From JBDIVL01 sp039794405 (lineage in GTDB: Bacteria > Planctomycetota > Brocadiia > Brocadiales > Brocadiaceae), in the NCBI GenBank assembly GCA_039794405.1, contig JBDIVL010000024.1:1-64000 (forward strand): a DNA stretch of 64,000 nucleotides, read 5' to 3'. Shown here one piece after another: positions 25,612 through 35,496 of the stretch; the stretch's first letter is position 1; each line of letters opens with the position of its first letter. Position numbers and translations under genes: made by a program. Under the pieces are notes generated by a model. The model had not been told where the DNA came from. It did not search any database and saw only the letters and a list, made by a program, of their open reading frames with translations.

Positions 25612-27351
25612 TCAATTCTGCGATCTTAAAACCATTCCAATACTATACAGACCCTTCTTCTCATAAGCGTCTGCCAAAAGAGCGTATACTTCTTTATATC
25701 CAGGATCAACCTTCAATACATTATTGAAACGGTCTATAGCTTGTTCTATTTCACCTTTTTTCAGAAATTCCAATCCATGTACCATATCATCCTGGGCCCT
25801 TTTCCTGAGGATTTCCAATGCCTTACTATACTCATGTAATGCATCCCGTATTTCTCCTTTTTGCATATACGCATTTCCTAAATGTACGTGTGCATCATAT
25901 GAATCCGGCATAAGTTCAATAGCCTTCTTGAAGGCTGAAATCGCCTTTTCACCTTTTCCATCTTTTGAATGCAGCCATCCCAAACACAAATATGCCTCCG
26001 GATAATCCGGTCTTATCTGCAAAACATCCATAACCTCTCTAAATTTGTGTTCAATTGAAAGCACATTTCCTTTAATCCAACTATAATCATTTACCATGTT
26101 ATCTTTATCATCACCTGCTGATGTTGTTTGAACAATCATATTACCCATAGCTATCGCTTTGTGTATCTGGTTTTGTGATGCATAAATAAAAGCAATAAGC
26201 AGTCTCATCTCAGCATCGTCCAAGTTTTGACGGGTTGCCAGTTCTGCCAGACACATCGCTTCCTTCAGGAAATCACATTGCACATAAATCCATCCAAGTA
26301 GCACATAAGCACGGGCATCTTCCGGAAATAAAGAAATAGCTTCTTTCCCTGCTTTCATGGCTTCATTCACGTTGCCGCCTTTACTATACGCCGTTACAAG
26401 TAACAGGCGTGCCTTTTTATTCCTTGGGTCCATTTCAATAGCATTCTTTATGGTAAATACCGCTTTCTCAAACATACCGTCATTAATATAATACTCGGCT
26501 TCATCAATAAGTTTTACAAGGGTGCAGTCTTTGATCTTTTTTGCTTCATGTAATTCTTTTAATGCCTCGTCCAGCATCCACTTCTTTGCATAAAAATAAC
26601 CCAGGTAGACACGGACATCTCCCCGGTCTGGTTCTATCGATAAAGCCCTTTTCATGTTGGAAATAGATACATCCAACATTCCTTTCTCTGCATAAGCACA
26701 GGCTAATTTCACATAGGCTTCTGCATATCCCGGCTTTAACCTTAAGACCTCCTCGTATTCTTTGATTGCCTGATCCACTGAGGAAACCGTCTCTCTTCCA
26801 TTCACGGGGGAATCTCTTTTATCATAACAAGGATTGAGTTTTAACACTTTTTTAAATTCATGCAAGGCATCGCTTAATCTTCCCAATATCATGTAACATA
26901 ACCCTAATTCCGCGTGTGCATCAGGAAATCCACTTATCCAACCGATCATTTCCTCAAAACTTGAAGTAAACTCTTTAACCGTACGGGAAATATCCCTCAG
27001 CATCGGATAATCAAAAGGAATTTTTTGAAGTTCAGGATTCAGGCTTAGCACTTTCTCGAGTTCTTCTACCGTATGAGATACCGACCCCTTTTGACTATAG
27101 GCCCATGCGAGATATGCACGGGCCTCTACATTATTGGGAAAAAGCTCTATTATCCTCTGAAATTCGGGTATAGCAAGATCAATCAATCCCTTTTCGGCAT
27201 ATTGCCGGGCCTGATCCCAGCATAAGGTTTCCCTGATCAGAGCGAAAGGAGTCTGGGTTTCTTTATTTTCCGATGCATGAATGGAAAAAAATAGCCCTTG
27301 TTGTACAAGGGCTATCATTGGAATAAACAGTATCAGTTTTAAAGTACTCAT
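25612..27351 (-). CDS. Exported TPR-repeat protein
   Basis: A 579-residue protein with a signal peptide (LILFIPMIALVQQGLFFSIH) followed almost entirely by tetratricopeptide repeats, roughly twelve or more. Clear TPR units include AIPEFQRIIELFPNNVEARA, YEEVLRLKPGYAEAYVKLA, AIEMDPRNKKARLLLVTAYS, AISAFKKAIELMPDSYDAH and DRFNNVLKVDPGYKEVYALL. TPRs act as protein-protein scaffolds. The location would be the periplasm (or the paryphoplasm, if this is an anammox planctomycete). It lies in the same direction as the ammonium channel gene upstream of it (gap about 30 bases), so the two may be co-transcribed. Confidence 0.88.
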   Translation of the reverse strand: MSTLKLILFIPMIALVQQGLFFSIHASENKETQTPFALIRETLCWDQARQYAEKGLIDLAIPEFQRIIELFPNNVEARAYLAWAYSQKGSVSHTVEELEKVLSLNPELQKIPFDYPMLRDISRTVKEFTSSFEEMIGWISGFPDAHAELGLCYMILGRLSDALHEFKKVLKLNPCYDKRDSPVNGRETVSSVDQAIKEYEEVLRLKPGYAEAYVKLACAYAEKGMLDVSISNMKRALSIEPDRGDVRVYLGYFYAKKWMLDEALKELHEAKKIKDCTLVKLIDEAEYYINDGMFEKAVFTIKNAIEMDPRNKKARLLLVTAYSKGGNVNEAMKAGKEAISLFPEDARAYVLLGWIYVQCDFLKEAMCLAELATRQNLDDAEMRLLIAFIYASQNQIHKAIAMGNMIVQTTSAGDDKDNMVNDYSWIKGNVLSIEHKFREVMDVLQIRPDYPEAYLCLGWLHSKDGKGEKAISAFKKAIELMPDSYDAHVHLGNAYMQKGEIRDALHEYSKALEILRKRAQDDMVHGLEFLKKGEIEQAIDRFNNVLKVDPGYKEVYALLADAYEKKGLYSIGMVLRSQN

Positions 27352-27382
27352 CTTTCTACACGATTATCTTCACATCTGAAAT

Positions 27383-28711
27383 TTACAATCCTTTTATACC
27401 GCCAATTATACCACCAGCAACGAATTCTGGATACGTTGGTGTCATATGTTCGGAAATATCAAGCCCTATTGTTTCATCCTCTTCACGTACACGCCCCAAT
27501 CCAACAGCTTTAAGTCCGCCAAAAATGATAATGGCGCACAAACATGCATAGCCAATGCAAATAATAAACCCCAGTGCCTGTATACCAATGTTACACGTGA
27601 CACCGTGATACGTAGGCCGTATGAGCCCCATCACCCCTGTCGAAATACCACCAATAGCCCCGGCTGTACAATGTACTCCACAAGTACCTACCGTATCATC
27701 GATCCCCACCTTGTCTAAAGATTTTACCACAAGAGGGATAACCCCTCCGCTTATTACACCTACGATAATGGCAAAACCGGGGTGTACGAAACCAGCACCA
27801 GCACAAACAGATACCATGCCTGCTATTGCCCCATTTCCTGTAGTAAGGGGATCCGGTTTTTTATTAATCAGCCATCCACCAAACATGGCACCAAGAATCC
27901 CCCCTGCCATGCCCATCGTAACGTTAATAGTAACCGTAGGCAAATCGCTAACAAGGACACTAATCATCTCGCGTGCTGTCGCATAAGTAGTTGGTTCACA
28001 TAACGACCCGATCGTTATAGAACCTACGGTAAAGCCATAAAAAGATACGCAAAGAACGAATACACCAAGTATCATCTGAGAAACATTATGTCCGGGAATG
28101 GTATAGCATTCACCACGGCCAAATTCAAACAACCATGTTCTTTTACTGGTGCGTGCATATTTTTCAATTCGAGGTCCAACGATCATAGCAGCTATAAGGG
28201 CTGTTAAACCACCTTGGAAATGCACCACTACAGAGCCAGCATAATCTACGTAACCCCAACCGGTGAGAGGTCCTGCTGACCATGCCATCCATCCAAAAAA
28301 CGGATACATAAAGCCACAATAAAGAATCACGTAGATAATATACGCCTTAAAGCTAAACCTCTCAGCAATAGCCCCGGATGTAATGGCACAGGAAACAAGA
28401 CAAAACCCCCACATTGTGAACCAATGCCCGTATACATTCAACATATCAACATTCATTGGATCAATCACCCCGATAAGGCAGTAATTCCAGTTACCACAAA
28501 AAATAGCGAATCCAAATAACCACCAGACCAGAGTACCTATCCCGATATTTGCACATATCTTCATATAGACATGGGTGGCATTCTTAGAACGAACCTGCCC
28601 GCTCTCCAGAAATGCAAAACCCGCTTGCATAAAAAAAACCAATACTCCAGTAATGACTAACCAAAGAATATAAATAATAAGAATTATATCCCTTGCTAAT
28701 ACATCTACCAC
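27383..28711 (-). CDS. amtB: Ammonium channel (Amt family)
   Basis: A 442-residue membrane protein with eleven or so helices. Amt hallmarks are present: FMQAGFAFLESGQVRSKNA, TSGAIAERFSFKAY, D156 in GWGYVDYAGS, the twin pore histidines H164 (VVVHFQGGLTALIAA) and H347 (TCGVHCTAGAIGG), and NGAIAGMVSVCAGAGFV. It conducts ammonium/ammonia across the membrane, which fits an ammonium-consuming organism. The start is GTG 28711 with GGAGG (complement of 28719-28723) seven bases upstream. There is no cleavable signal sequence and no fused sensor domain. No glnK/glnB gene is adjacent, unlike the common glnK-amtB pair. Confidence 0.93.
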   Translation of the reverse strand: MVDVLARDIILIIYILWLVITGVLVFFMQAGFAFLESGQVRSKNATHVYMKICANIGIGTLVWWLFGFAIFCGNWNYCLIGVIDPMNVDMLNVYGHWFTMWGFCLVSCAITSGAIAERFSFKAYIIYVILYCGFMYPFFGWMAWSAGPLTGWGYVDYAGSVVVHFQGGLTALIAAMIVGPRIEKYARTSKRTWLFEFGRGECYTIPGHNVSQMILGVFVLCVSFYGFTVGSITIGSLCEPTTYATAREMISVLVSDLPTVTINVTMGMAGGILGAMFGGWLINKKPDPLTTGNGAIAGMVSVCAGAGFVHPGFAIIVGVISGGVIPLVVKSLDKVGIDDTVGTCGVHCTAGAIGGISTGVMGLIRPTYHGVTCNIGIQALGFIICIGYACLCAIIIFGGLKAVGLGRVREEDETIGLDISEHMTPTYPEFVAGGIIGGIKGL

Positions 28712-29405
28712 CGTCCATCCTCCTTTTCCACAAGTTACATAGGCATCTGCAAAATTACGGAGAATGTCCTTTCGAATGGAGTGAGGAATCTTTCAACTGT
28801 GGTAATGAAAGGTTTCTCCCTCTGGTCGAAATGACAAGGTAAGCCATTTTATTCGTTTTGCAGAGGTCAAATAAGTTGCAAGGACATAAGAGTCCTTGAA
28901 GTTTCGATGCCCATATACTACCAGCATATTATAAATAATCAATAGAATATTGGCGTATACTGATTTCCCAGGACGGCGAGCCGCAGCCAAACGAAAAGCC
29001 GCAAAACGCAAAGAACATTTGGGAAGGGCACCCGCCGAAGGTAAATTCTATACCAACAGGAAACCTATTCGGGGTATCTGGAACTGTTTATCTGGTAACA
29101 CGAAGGTATTTTAACGAACTTTTTCTTGAGAAAGGATTTACAGAAAAAGGTTTGACATCTTTAGCAAACATACGTTGCTGAATGGTTATACAGTAACATG
29201 AGTCTTAGTATGGCTGAATATCATGTACGGTAAAATCTTTTCTCCCATAACAATCATCTAATGATTCAACCATTCAACCATATAATCTATATAAGTATGA
29301 GCCATATTCGGACTTTATTCTTCGACCCGTTCGGTTCAAGGCATAGATCTTAACAAGTTTCCACGACTCCAACACTCCATGAATCCGTTTTTGGTTGCAG
29401 CCGCA
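28712..29405. other. Gene-free 5' region of the ammonium channel gene
   Basis: About 690 bases without a convincing gene. It must contain the amtB promoter on the minus strand, but neither a sigma70 pair nor a sigma54 GG-N10-GC box stands out to the eye. A dispersed repeat (ACGGCGAGCCGCAGCC, then AAACGAAAAGCCG) lies at 28973-29006 and has a relative at 49050-49080. Confidence 0.4.
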
Positions 29406-31463
29406 TTAGGAACTCCGGGAAAGGTTACGATACTTACCAAGTGCAAACAAGGGGAAATAATTGCAGTACAAGTGATATTTCAGGTAAAAGACTTTTGGAA
29501 AACCCGTTGCTGTAAATTCAATTTCATCCCAACTTCCATCCTCTTTTTGCCGGGTTAGTAAAAATTCAATACCTCTTTCGACGGCACTTGATTTTGCGTC
29601 ACCAGTATGAAGTAATGCCAATAATGCCCATGCCGTTTGAGAAGGGGTACTTTTACCAATTGCCTTCAGTGAGGGGTCATCATACGACTTTATCGTTTCA
29701 CCCCAACCACCATCAGAATTTTGCACACTCTTCAACCACTCAGCAGCCTTTTTGATATATGGCTTATTTGGATCTTCTCCGATTGCCGAAAGCCCTGCAA
29801 GTACAGACCAAGTACCATAAATATAGTTTGCGCCCCAACGCCCAAACCACGAACCATCTTTTTCTTGTTCTTTTTGGAGAAATTCCACAGCCATCCGAAT
29901 ATTGCTGTAAGTTTTATGAAACCCAATGCGTCCTAAAAATTCTAAACATCTGGCGGTAACATCACTTGTGCTTGGATCTAATAATGCATTAAAATCTGCG
30001 AAAGGTATATGGTTTAAAATGGTTTTATTGTTATTCCTATCAAATGCCCCCCATCCACCGTCATCACACTGCATAGCCTGCAGCCACCGCAACCCGCGCA
30101 GGAACGATTTTTCCTTTTGTATATTCTCTGCCAATGATACCCGTTGTAACGCCATAAGAACAGCAGCGCTATCATCCGTATCGGGATAAAACTCGTTTGC
30201 ATATTGAAAGTACCAACCGCTTGGCTCTTCCACCTTGCATTTTAATGCCCAGTCCCCAAAGTTCCTAACCTCCTTGCTCAACAACCATTCTCCTGCCCTT
30301 TGTAATCTAGGATGGGTGCTTGGCATCCCTGACTCATGAAGTGCAATAATTGCCCATGCCGTATCCCAAACGGGTGACACGCATGGCTGCAAATAAAGAT
30401 TATCTCCTTCGTAAACAACCAAATCTTCAATCTCTTTTAGCTGGCTTACCATTGCAGGGTGATTTTCTGAATAACCAAGGCATTTCATAGCAAATATGGA
30501 ATTAATAATTGCTGGCCATATAGCTCCCAAACCTCCCGATTTATCCATATGATCCAGCATCCACTTCTCTGCCTTTCGAAGGGCCATCCGCCTGATAAAT
30601 TTAATGGGTTGCTGCTCATATCTTCTGAAAACGCTATCGGCATCGATAAAGAAATTATGCCAGCACAGCCCTGATTGATCCCTTTTAATACGATAAAATA
30701 CCTTCTCGCGTGGAATGAGATAAAGCTCTTTAAGCAAATCGTCCCCTACAGGAATATGTGGTTTTTTTGCAATAGCAATAGAAAGGGGGACAACAATACA
30801 TCTGGACCAGTATGACATCTCGTAGATACTAAAATAAAAACCTGGAGGAAACAGGATCATTTCTGCCGGAACGGCAGGAACAGCCCGCCAGTCAACTTGT
30901 CCAAACATGGCCAAATAAATCTTGGTAAAGCAGTTGGCCTTCATAATACCCCCCATGTCCAAAATACACTTTTTTGCCTTCTGCATAAAGGGCTCATTGG
31001 CGGAATATCCGGCTAATTTTAATGCAAAATACGCCTTCACTGAAGCACTGATCTCAGAAGGACCTCCATAGTAAATATTCCATCCACCATCAGGAAGCTG
31101 GTGTTCACGCAAGAGATTCGCAGCCTTTCTTTGCTTTTCACGATCTACCTTCCCAAGGAAATGCATCAGCATGATATAGTCTGAAGTTAGAGTAGTGTCT
31201 GCCTCCAGAATCCCAACCCAATGCCCGTCCAAATGATTTTGCTTACTAAGAAGATATTGCTGTGCCCTGCTTAAGGCAATATCGAGAGAATTTTTTGTCG
31301 GCTGCTGGGTGTGAAGCCCTGTCCTGGCAGATGTAGCCTCAAATATTAGTTTATGTTTTGGTATTTCAGGGAGAGGGTGTTTTCCATTCCCATTTCCATT
31401 CCCATTGAACTTATGAATACCTGTTTCTAATCGTCCCAAAAGGTTAGTAAAAAAATTTCTCAT
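29406..31463 (-). CDS. shc: Squalene-hopene cyclase
   Basis: A 685-residue class II triterpene cyclase that turns squalene into hopene, the first committed step of hopanoid synthesis. The catalytic DxDD motif is D428-T-D-D431 in YPDTDDSAAV. Several QW repeats are visible (PDGGWNIYYGG, CDDGGWGAFDRNNN, KDGSWFGRWG, SDGGWGET, EDGSWDE). The N-terminus carries a low-complexity GNGNGNGKH stretch. It is a monotopic membrane protein facing the cytoplasm in the family. It stands alone here. hpnH and hpnG lie about 8 kb away rather than in one operon. Confidence 0.95.
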   Translation of the reverse strand: MRNFFTNLLGRLETGIHKFNGNGNGNGKHPLPEIPKHKLIFEATSARTGLHTQQPTKNSLDIALSRAQQYLLSKQNHLDGHWVGILEADTTLTSDYIMLMHFLGKVDREKQRKAANLLREHQLPDGGWNIYYGGPSEISASVKAYFALKLAGYSANEPFMQKAKKCILDMGGIMKANCFTKIYLAMFGQVDWRAVPAVPAEMILFPPGFYFSIYEMSYWSRCIVVPLSIAIAKKPHIPVGDDLLKELYLIPREKVFYRIKRDQSGLCWHNFFIDADSVFRRYEQQPIKFIRRMALRKAEKWMLDHMDKSGGLGAIWPAIINSIFAMKCLGYSENHPAMVSQLKEIEDLVVYEGDNLYLQPCVSPVWDTAWAIIALHESGMPSTHPRLQRAGEWLLSKEVRNFGDWALKCKVEEPSGWYFQYANEFYPDTDDSAAVLMALQRVSLAENIQKEKSFLRGLRWLQAMQCDDGGWGAFDRNNNKTILNHIPFADFNALLDPSTSDVTARCLEFLGRIGFHKTYSNIRMAVEFLQKEQEKDGSWFGRWGANYIYGTWSVLAGLSAIGEDPNKPYIKKAAEWLKSVQNSDGGWGETIKSYDDPSLKAIGKSTPSQTAWALLALLHTGDAKSSAVERGIEFLLTRQKEDGSWDEIEFTATGFPKVFYLKYHLYCNYFPLFALGKYRNLSRSS

Positions 31464-31984
31464 ACTTTAGAAACCCCCATCAATACTCATAGTATCAATC
31501 TGCTACCGATGTAAACTGTGTAGGAAACTCTTGTAAATGCAAAAAGGAATAATCACGCAAGTGGGTGAGCAAAGTTCTGCGTAAAGCGAAGAAAGATAAT
31601 CCAGAAAAACAATCAGTATTCAGCTATCAGCCAAAAATCTTGAAAGCTGAATGATGATAACTCAGTAACAAACAAGCAGTTCAGACTATCACTCTCGCAA
31701 TGGACACTTGCACGTAGACTCATTTACTATAATTTAGTAAATGAAGCGAACGGTTAGGGCATCAACATAACAAATTTGCCGACTGATTTCAAGAAAAACT
31801 TGCCTTCTCTATCAATTTCTTATAGCATTATCCTAATACTGAATGATCTGGAAGTGAAAAATACAAAGTACAAAATGAAAATTGGAATCTGCACATCACA
31901 TTTTTTGCCGGGATTGTAAAACCTGTTCTCTTGCTTTCGTCAGTACAAGTCCTGACGGGTTCAGAAATATTTTTAAAAAGAACT
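31464..31984. other. Gene-free divergent region with shared leader block
   Basis: Divergent intergenic space between shc and the deacetylase gene. It should hold both promoters. A block near its right end, TGTAAAACCTGTTC (31919-31932) then TCCTGACGGGTTCAGAAAT (about 31953-31971), is closely repeated just upstream of lpxK at 45979-46010. Confidence 0.45.
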
Positions 31985-32920
31985 ATGACACTCCTTGTTT
32001 ACGATGGCATTTTTTTAAAGCATAATACCGGATACGGACATCCTGAAAATGCCAAAAGACTCGAAAACACTGTAAACCACCTTAAGAAAATCAAGCTTTG
32101 GGAGCAATTACGAGTAGAAAGACCTCGCATCGCCTCTTTAGAGGAAATTGGCCTGGTTCATCCACAAACGTATATAAAGACTGTTGAGCAAATTGCAAAC
32201 TCCGGTGGTAATTGGCTGGACGGCGATACGGCAATTTCTCCTGATTCATACGATGCAGCCGTCTACGCTGTTGGTGCACTATTTACTGCAATTGATTTAA
32301 TAATGAAAGGCAAAGAAAAAAATGCCTTTTGTCTTGTACGCCCGCCCGGTCATCACGCTACAACTACGAGGGGTATGGGATTTTGTTTATTTAATAATGT
32401 GGCTATTGCGGCAAAATATATCCAATCAAGATATCAATTAGAGAGAATTTTTATCATTGATTGGGACGTCCATCACGGTAACGGTACGCAGGATGTATTC
32501 TATCACGACCCAACGGTATTCTATCTTTCTCTGCACCGGCATCCATTTTACCCGGGTTCAGGAAGAAAAGAAGAAGATGGGCAGGGTAAAGGTAAAGGGT
32601 TTAATAGTAATATACCAATACCGGCAAATATAACGCCAGAAAGGTACATTGAGCTTTTTACCAATGCCGTAGAACAAAACACAGGCCGATTTATTCCTGA
32701 ATTTATTCTCATCTCAGCAGGTTTCGACACCTATAAAAACGATCCTATTGGCGGTTTAAATCTCAAGGAGGAAGATTTTGAGATAATAACAGAAGTTGTC
32801 ACAAGATCTGCTAAAAGACATTGTAACGGCAGGATAGTATCATGCCTTGAGGGTGGTTACAACCTCTTAGATCTACCCTTATGTGTAGAAGCTCATCTCA
32901 AGGCATTACTTCGGACGTAA
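31985..32920 (+). CDS. Histone-deacetylase/AcuC-family protein
   Basis: A 311-residue (from ATG 31985) arginase-fold deacetylase. The frame is open back to TTG 31931, but family alignment places the start at MTLLVYDGIFLKHNTGYGHP. Zinc and charge-relay residues are all visible: RPPGHHATTTRGMGFCLFNN (His-His pair), DWDVHHGNGTQ, SLHRHPFYPGSG and SAGFDTYKNDPIGGL. Bacterial members deacetylate acetyl-lysine, acetyl-polyamines or acetoin-linked substrates. The natural substrate is unknown. It stands alone, convergent with rpsT, and the two stops are adjacent. Confidence 0.92.
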   Translation: MTLLVYDGIFLKHNTGYGHPENAKRLENTVNHLKKIKLWEQLRVERPRIASLEEIGLVHPQTYIKTVEQIANSGGNWLDGDTAISPDSYDAAVYAVGALFTAIDLIMKGKEKNAFCLVRPPGHHATTTRGMGFCLFNNVAIAAKYIQSRYQLERIFIIDWDVHHGNGTQDVFYHDPTVFYLSLHRHPFYPGSGRKEEDGQGKGKGFNSNIPIPANITPERYIELFTNAVEQNTGRFIPEFILISAGFDTYKNDPIGGLNLKEEDFEIITEVVTRSAKRHCNGRIVSCLEGGYNLLDLPLCVEAHLKALLRT

Positions 32921-33208
32921 TTAAATTTTTTGCTGCACGGCAGCAGCTTTTATCTGATTAAATTTCTTTGTTAGCCGGGATTTCCTTCTGTTAGCAGTAC
33001 CCTTATGCAGTATCCCCTTAACAACACTCTTATCTAATTTTTTTACCGTTAGCCTGAGTTCTTCTTCTGCTACCTGAACGTTTCCTTCCTTTAATAAAGT
33101 AAAAAATTTCTTTAATTGTGTCCTGAGGGCTGATTTATGTGATCTATTTATCAAATTCCGTTTTATGTTTTGCCTCAGCCTTTTTTTCGCAGATCTCAAT
33201 ATAGGCAT
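32921..33208 (-). CDS. rpsT: 30S ribosomal protein S20
   Basis: A 95-residue, Lys/Arg-rich helical ribosomal protein: MPILRSAKKRLRQNIKRNLI at the start, then ALRTQLKKFFTLL and LHKGTANRRKSRLTKKFNQI. It binds 16S rRNA early in small-subunit assembly. Length is normal. It is transcribed away from def, and the 198-base AT-rich space between holds both promoters. Confidence 0.95.
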   Translation of the reverse strand: MPILRSAKKRLRQNIKRNLINRSHKSALRTQLKKFFTLLKEGNVQVAEEELRLTVKKLDKSVVKGILHKGTANRRKSRLTKKFNQIKAAAVQQKI

Positions 33209-33406
33209 TGTTCCGATACTCCTTTATCCTTCAACAATATAATATAAAATGCGCATAAATATAAAAATTGATGTTTATAATGTATGTAATTTAACATTTA
33301 AAGTCAACAGAAAACGAAAGGACTTGCATTTTTTATCTATTTTTATTATAGTGAATTTACTGTTTTATATTTATATTTGTAAAGAATTATACTATCGTTC
33401 ATATTC

Positions 33407-33919
33407 ATGAATATTATTACCTATCCAGACCCAATACTTCGCCAAAAGGCAAAATCATTGACACAAATAAACCAAGAGGTATACCAGAAGATAGAAGAGA
33501 TGATGGCATTGATGCACCAGGCTAACGGCATTGGGCTTGCGGCCCCGCAAGTAGGATGGTCTGTTCGCCTTTTTATCATTGATGTAGACGGAAGACCGGG
33601 AGATAAGGTGTTTATCAACCCGGTAACAATAGAAGAAACAGGTGAGTTAAGTAAAGAAGAAGGTTGTTTAAGTTTCCCGGGTGTTATGGGTAAGGTTATG
33701 AGGGCACAGCGGATAAAAGGATATGCTTATAACCTTAAGGGACAAAAAATAGAAATAGAGGCAGAAGGGTTGATTGCACGTGCCTGGCAGCATGAGCTAG
33801 ACCACTTAAATGGCTACCTTTTTATTGATAAAATAAGCCCGGCGAATCGTTTGTCCATATCACACAAGTTAAAAGAATTCGAAAAATCCTATCATAAAAG
33901 TGCCAAAATTTCCGTATAA
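33407..33919 (+). CDS. def: Peptide deformylase
   Basis: A 170-residue metalloenzyme that removes the formyl group from nascent proteins. All three motifs are present: GIGLAAPQVGW (motif 1), EEGCLSFPG with the metal-binding Cys (motif 2), and QHELDHLNG (HExxH, motif 3). It is followed by fmt, which encodes the enzyme adding the formyl group, a classic pairing. It starts at ATG 33407. Confidence 0.95.
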   Translation: MNIITYPDPILRQKAKSLTQINQEVYQKIEEMMALMHQANGIGLAAPQVGWSVRLFIIDVDGRPGDKVFINPVTIEETGELSKEEGCLSFPGVMGKVMRAQRIKGYAYNLKGQKIEIEAEGLIARAWQHELDHLNGYLFIDKISPANRLSISHKLKEFEKSYHKSAKISV

Positions 33920-33979
33920 CTTAACAGGCACGATAGCAAAGACAGTCACTAACTTATCCAAGGTGGTTTATTAAAGATA

Positions 33980-34939
33980 ATGAATGTAGTTTTTATGGGA
34001 ACACCTGAGTTTGCGGTTCCCAGTTTAAGCTCATTGGCAACATCGGCACATAAGATTATTACCGTAATCACACAACCGGACAGGCCAAAAGGAAGAAGTA
34101 AAATACCGTGCCCTTCACCGATAAAGGAGGCGGCACAGAAATTTGGATTGAAGATTGTACAGCCTGCCAATGTTAATGATGAAGCGGCTACGAAACAACT
34201 TCGGGATCTTTCACCAGACTGTATCGTTGTCGTCGCCTTTGGGCAATTTTTATCCAGTTCGATTATTTATCTTCCCCGATACCAATGCATTAATATCCAC
34301 GCATCTTTATTACCCAAGTTCCGCGGGGCAGCTCCTATTAATTGGGCAATTATTAAGGGAGAGACCGTTACGGGTGTTACTTCTGTAGTCATGACGGAGA
34401 AAATGGACGCCGGTGATATTATCGCGCAAAAGGCGATACCCATATCTCCTAAAGAAAATGCGGGAGAACTCGAGAGAAGATTAGCCTCTCTCGGTGCAGA
34501 ACTTTTGGTTGAAACCCTTAACCTTGTAGAAACAGGAAAAGCTACTTATACAAAACAAAATGAAAATGAAGTAAGTTTCGCTCCAAAACTAAAAAAGGAG
34601 ACAGGATTAATTTTTTGGTCACAGGAGACACAAAAAATCCATAATCTTATTCGTGGTGTAACTCCATCACCAGGGGCCTATACTTATTACGCAAAAAATG
34701 CTCCGGAAGAAAAGAAAAGGATTCTTATCCTAAGAACACAAATTCACGATGTGCCGAAAATAAAAACAACTCCTAATCCGGGTACAGTAGTCGAGATTGC
34801 GCCGTGTGGAATCCATGTTGCAACCTCAGATGGATTCCTCTGTATTACACAGTTACAACCCGAGGGAAAACGTGCAATGGATGCACAGGAATATATCCGC
34901 GGCCATAAAATAACACCCCACGATACATTTATATCCTAG
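33980..34939 (+). CDS. fmt: Methionyl-tRNA formyltransferase
   Basis: A 319-residue enzyme that formylates initiator Met-tRNA using 10-formyl-THF. The N-terminal Rossmann domain includes VVFMGTPEFAVPSL and the catalytic block HASLLPKFRGAAPINWAI with the conserved Asn/His region. The C-terminal domain covers about residues 205-310. It is 60 bases downstream of def and probably in one transcript. A normal full-length member. Confidence 0.95.
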   Translation: MNVVFMGTPEFAVPSLSSLATSAHKIITVITQPDRPKGRSKIPCPSPIKEAAQKFGLKIVQPANVNDEAATKQLRDLSPDCIVVVAFGQFLSSSIIYLPRYQCINIHASLLPKFRGAAPINWAIIKGETVTGVTSVVMTEKMDAGDIIAQKAIPISPKENAGELERRLASLGAELLVETLNLVETGKATYTKQNENEVSFAPKLKKETGLIFWSQETQKIHNLIRGVTPSPGAYTYYAKNAPEEKKRILILRTQIHDVPKIKTTPNPGTVVEIAPCGIHVATSDGFLCITQLQPEGKRAMDAQEYIRGHKITPHDTFIS

Positions 34940-35052
34940 CTTGGCATAGCCGCAACCAAAATCCTTCAAGGATAGATTTACAAATTGCAGAAAAAAGAAG
35001 TTCTTACAAAGTAATACTATAAATCTATATCTTTTACTCAAAGGCAGGTACT

Positions 35053-35496
35053 ATGGAATTTATTGATAAACAATTCGTTTCTATCAATAACCTTATGACG
35101 AAGTTTCGCAAGAGAAAGTGTTCTCCGAAAAATTTATTAATTTTATTCCCTCATTGTATTCAGAATACACAATGCAAGCAGAATGTGAAAAATGATTTAA
35201 ATGAATGCAAGCGTTGTGGGAAATGTAAAATTAAAGACTTATTAGAATTCTCTGAAAAATATGGTGTGAATATTACCCTTGCCACAGGAGGACGAGTTGC
35301 CCTTCAAAAGGTAATGGCAGAGGAAATTCAAGGTGTGGTAGCAATCGCCTGCGAAAAAGAATTGAGAATCGGTTTAATGGCGTCTATGCCTAAGGCTATA
35401 TTTGCAGTACCTAATTTAAGACCTCACGGATATTGCAAGGATACGGATGTATATCTGGATGAGGTAAAAGAAGCAATTGAGAAATTCCTCAAGTAA
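35053..35496 (+). CDS. DUF116-type cysteine-rich protein
   Basis: A 147-residue DUF116 protein: NLLILFPHCIQNTQCKQNV, a CxxCxxC-like cluster CKRCGKCKIKDLLEF, and GVNITLATGGRVALQKVM. The cysteines probably bind a metal or an Fe-S cluster. The family occurs beside def, fmt and rsmB in several planctomycetes and clostridia, but its reaction is unknown. It overlaps the start of rsmB by 20 bases. It lacks the N-terminal membrane region found in longer DUF116 proteins. Confidence 0.82.
   Translation: MEFIDKQFVSINNLMTKFRKRKCSPKNLLILFPHCIQNTQCKQNVKNDLNECKRCGKCKIKDLLEFSEKYGVNITLATGGRVALQKVMAEEIQGVVAIACEKELRIGLMASMPKAIFAVPNLRPHGYCKDTDVYLDEVKEAIEKFLK

Noticed and set aside
27621..27986. 121-codon plus-strand open frame
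   Set aside because: Antisense shadow of the ammonium channel gene, Pro/Thr-rich nonsense composition.
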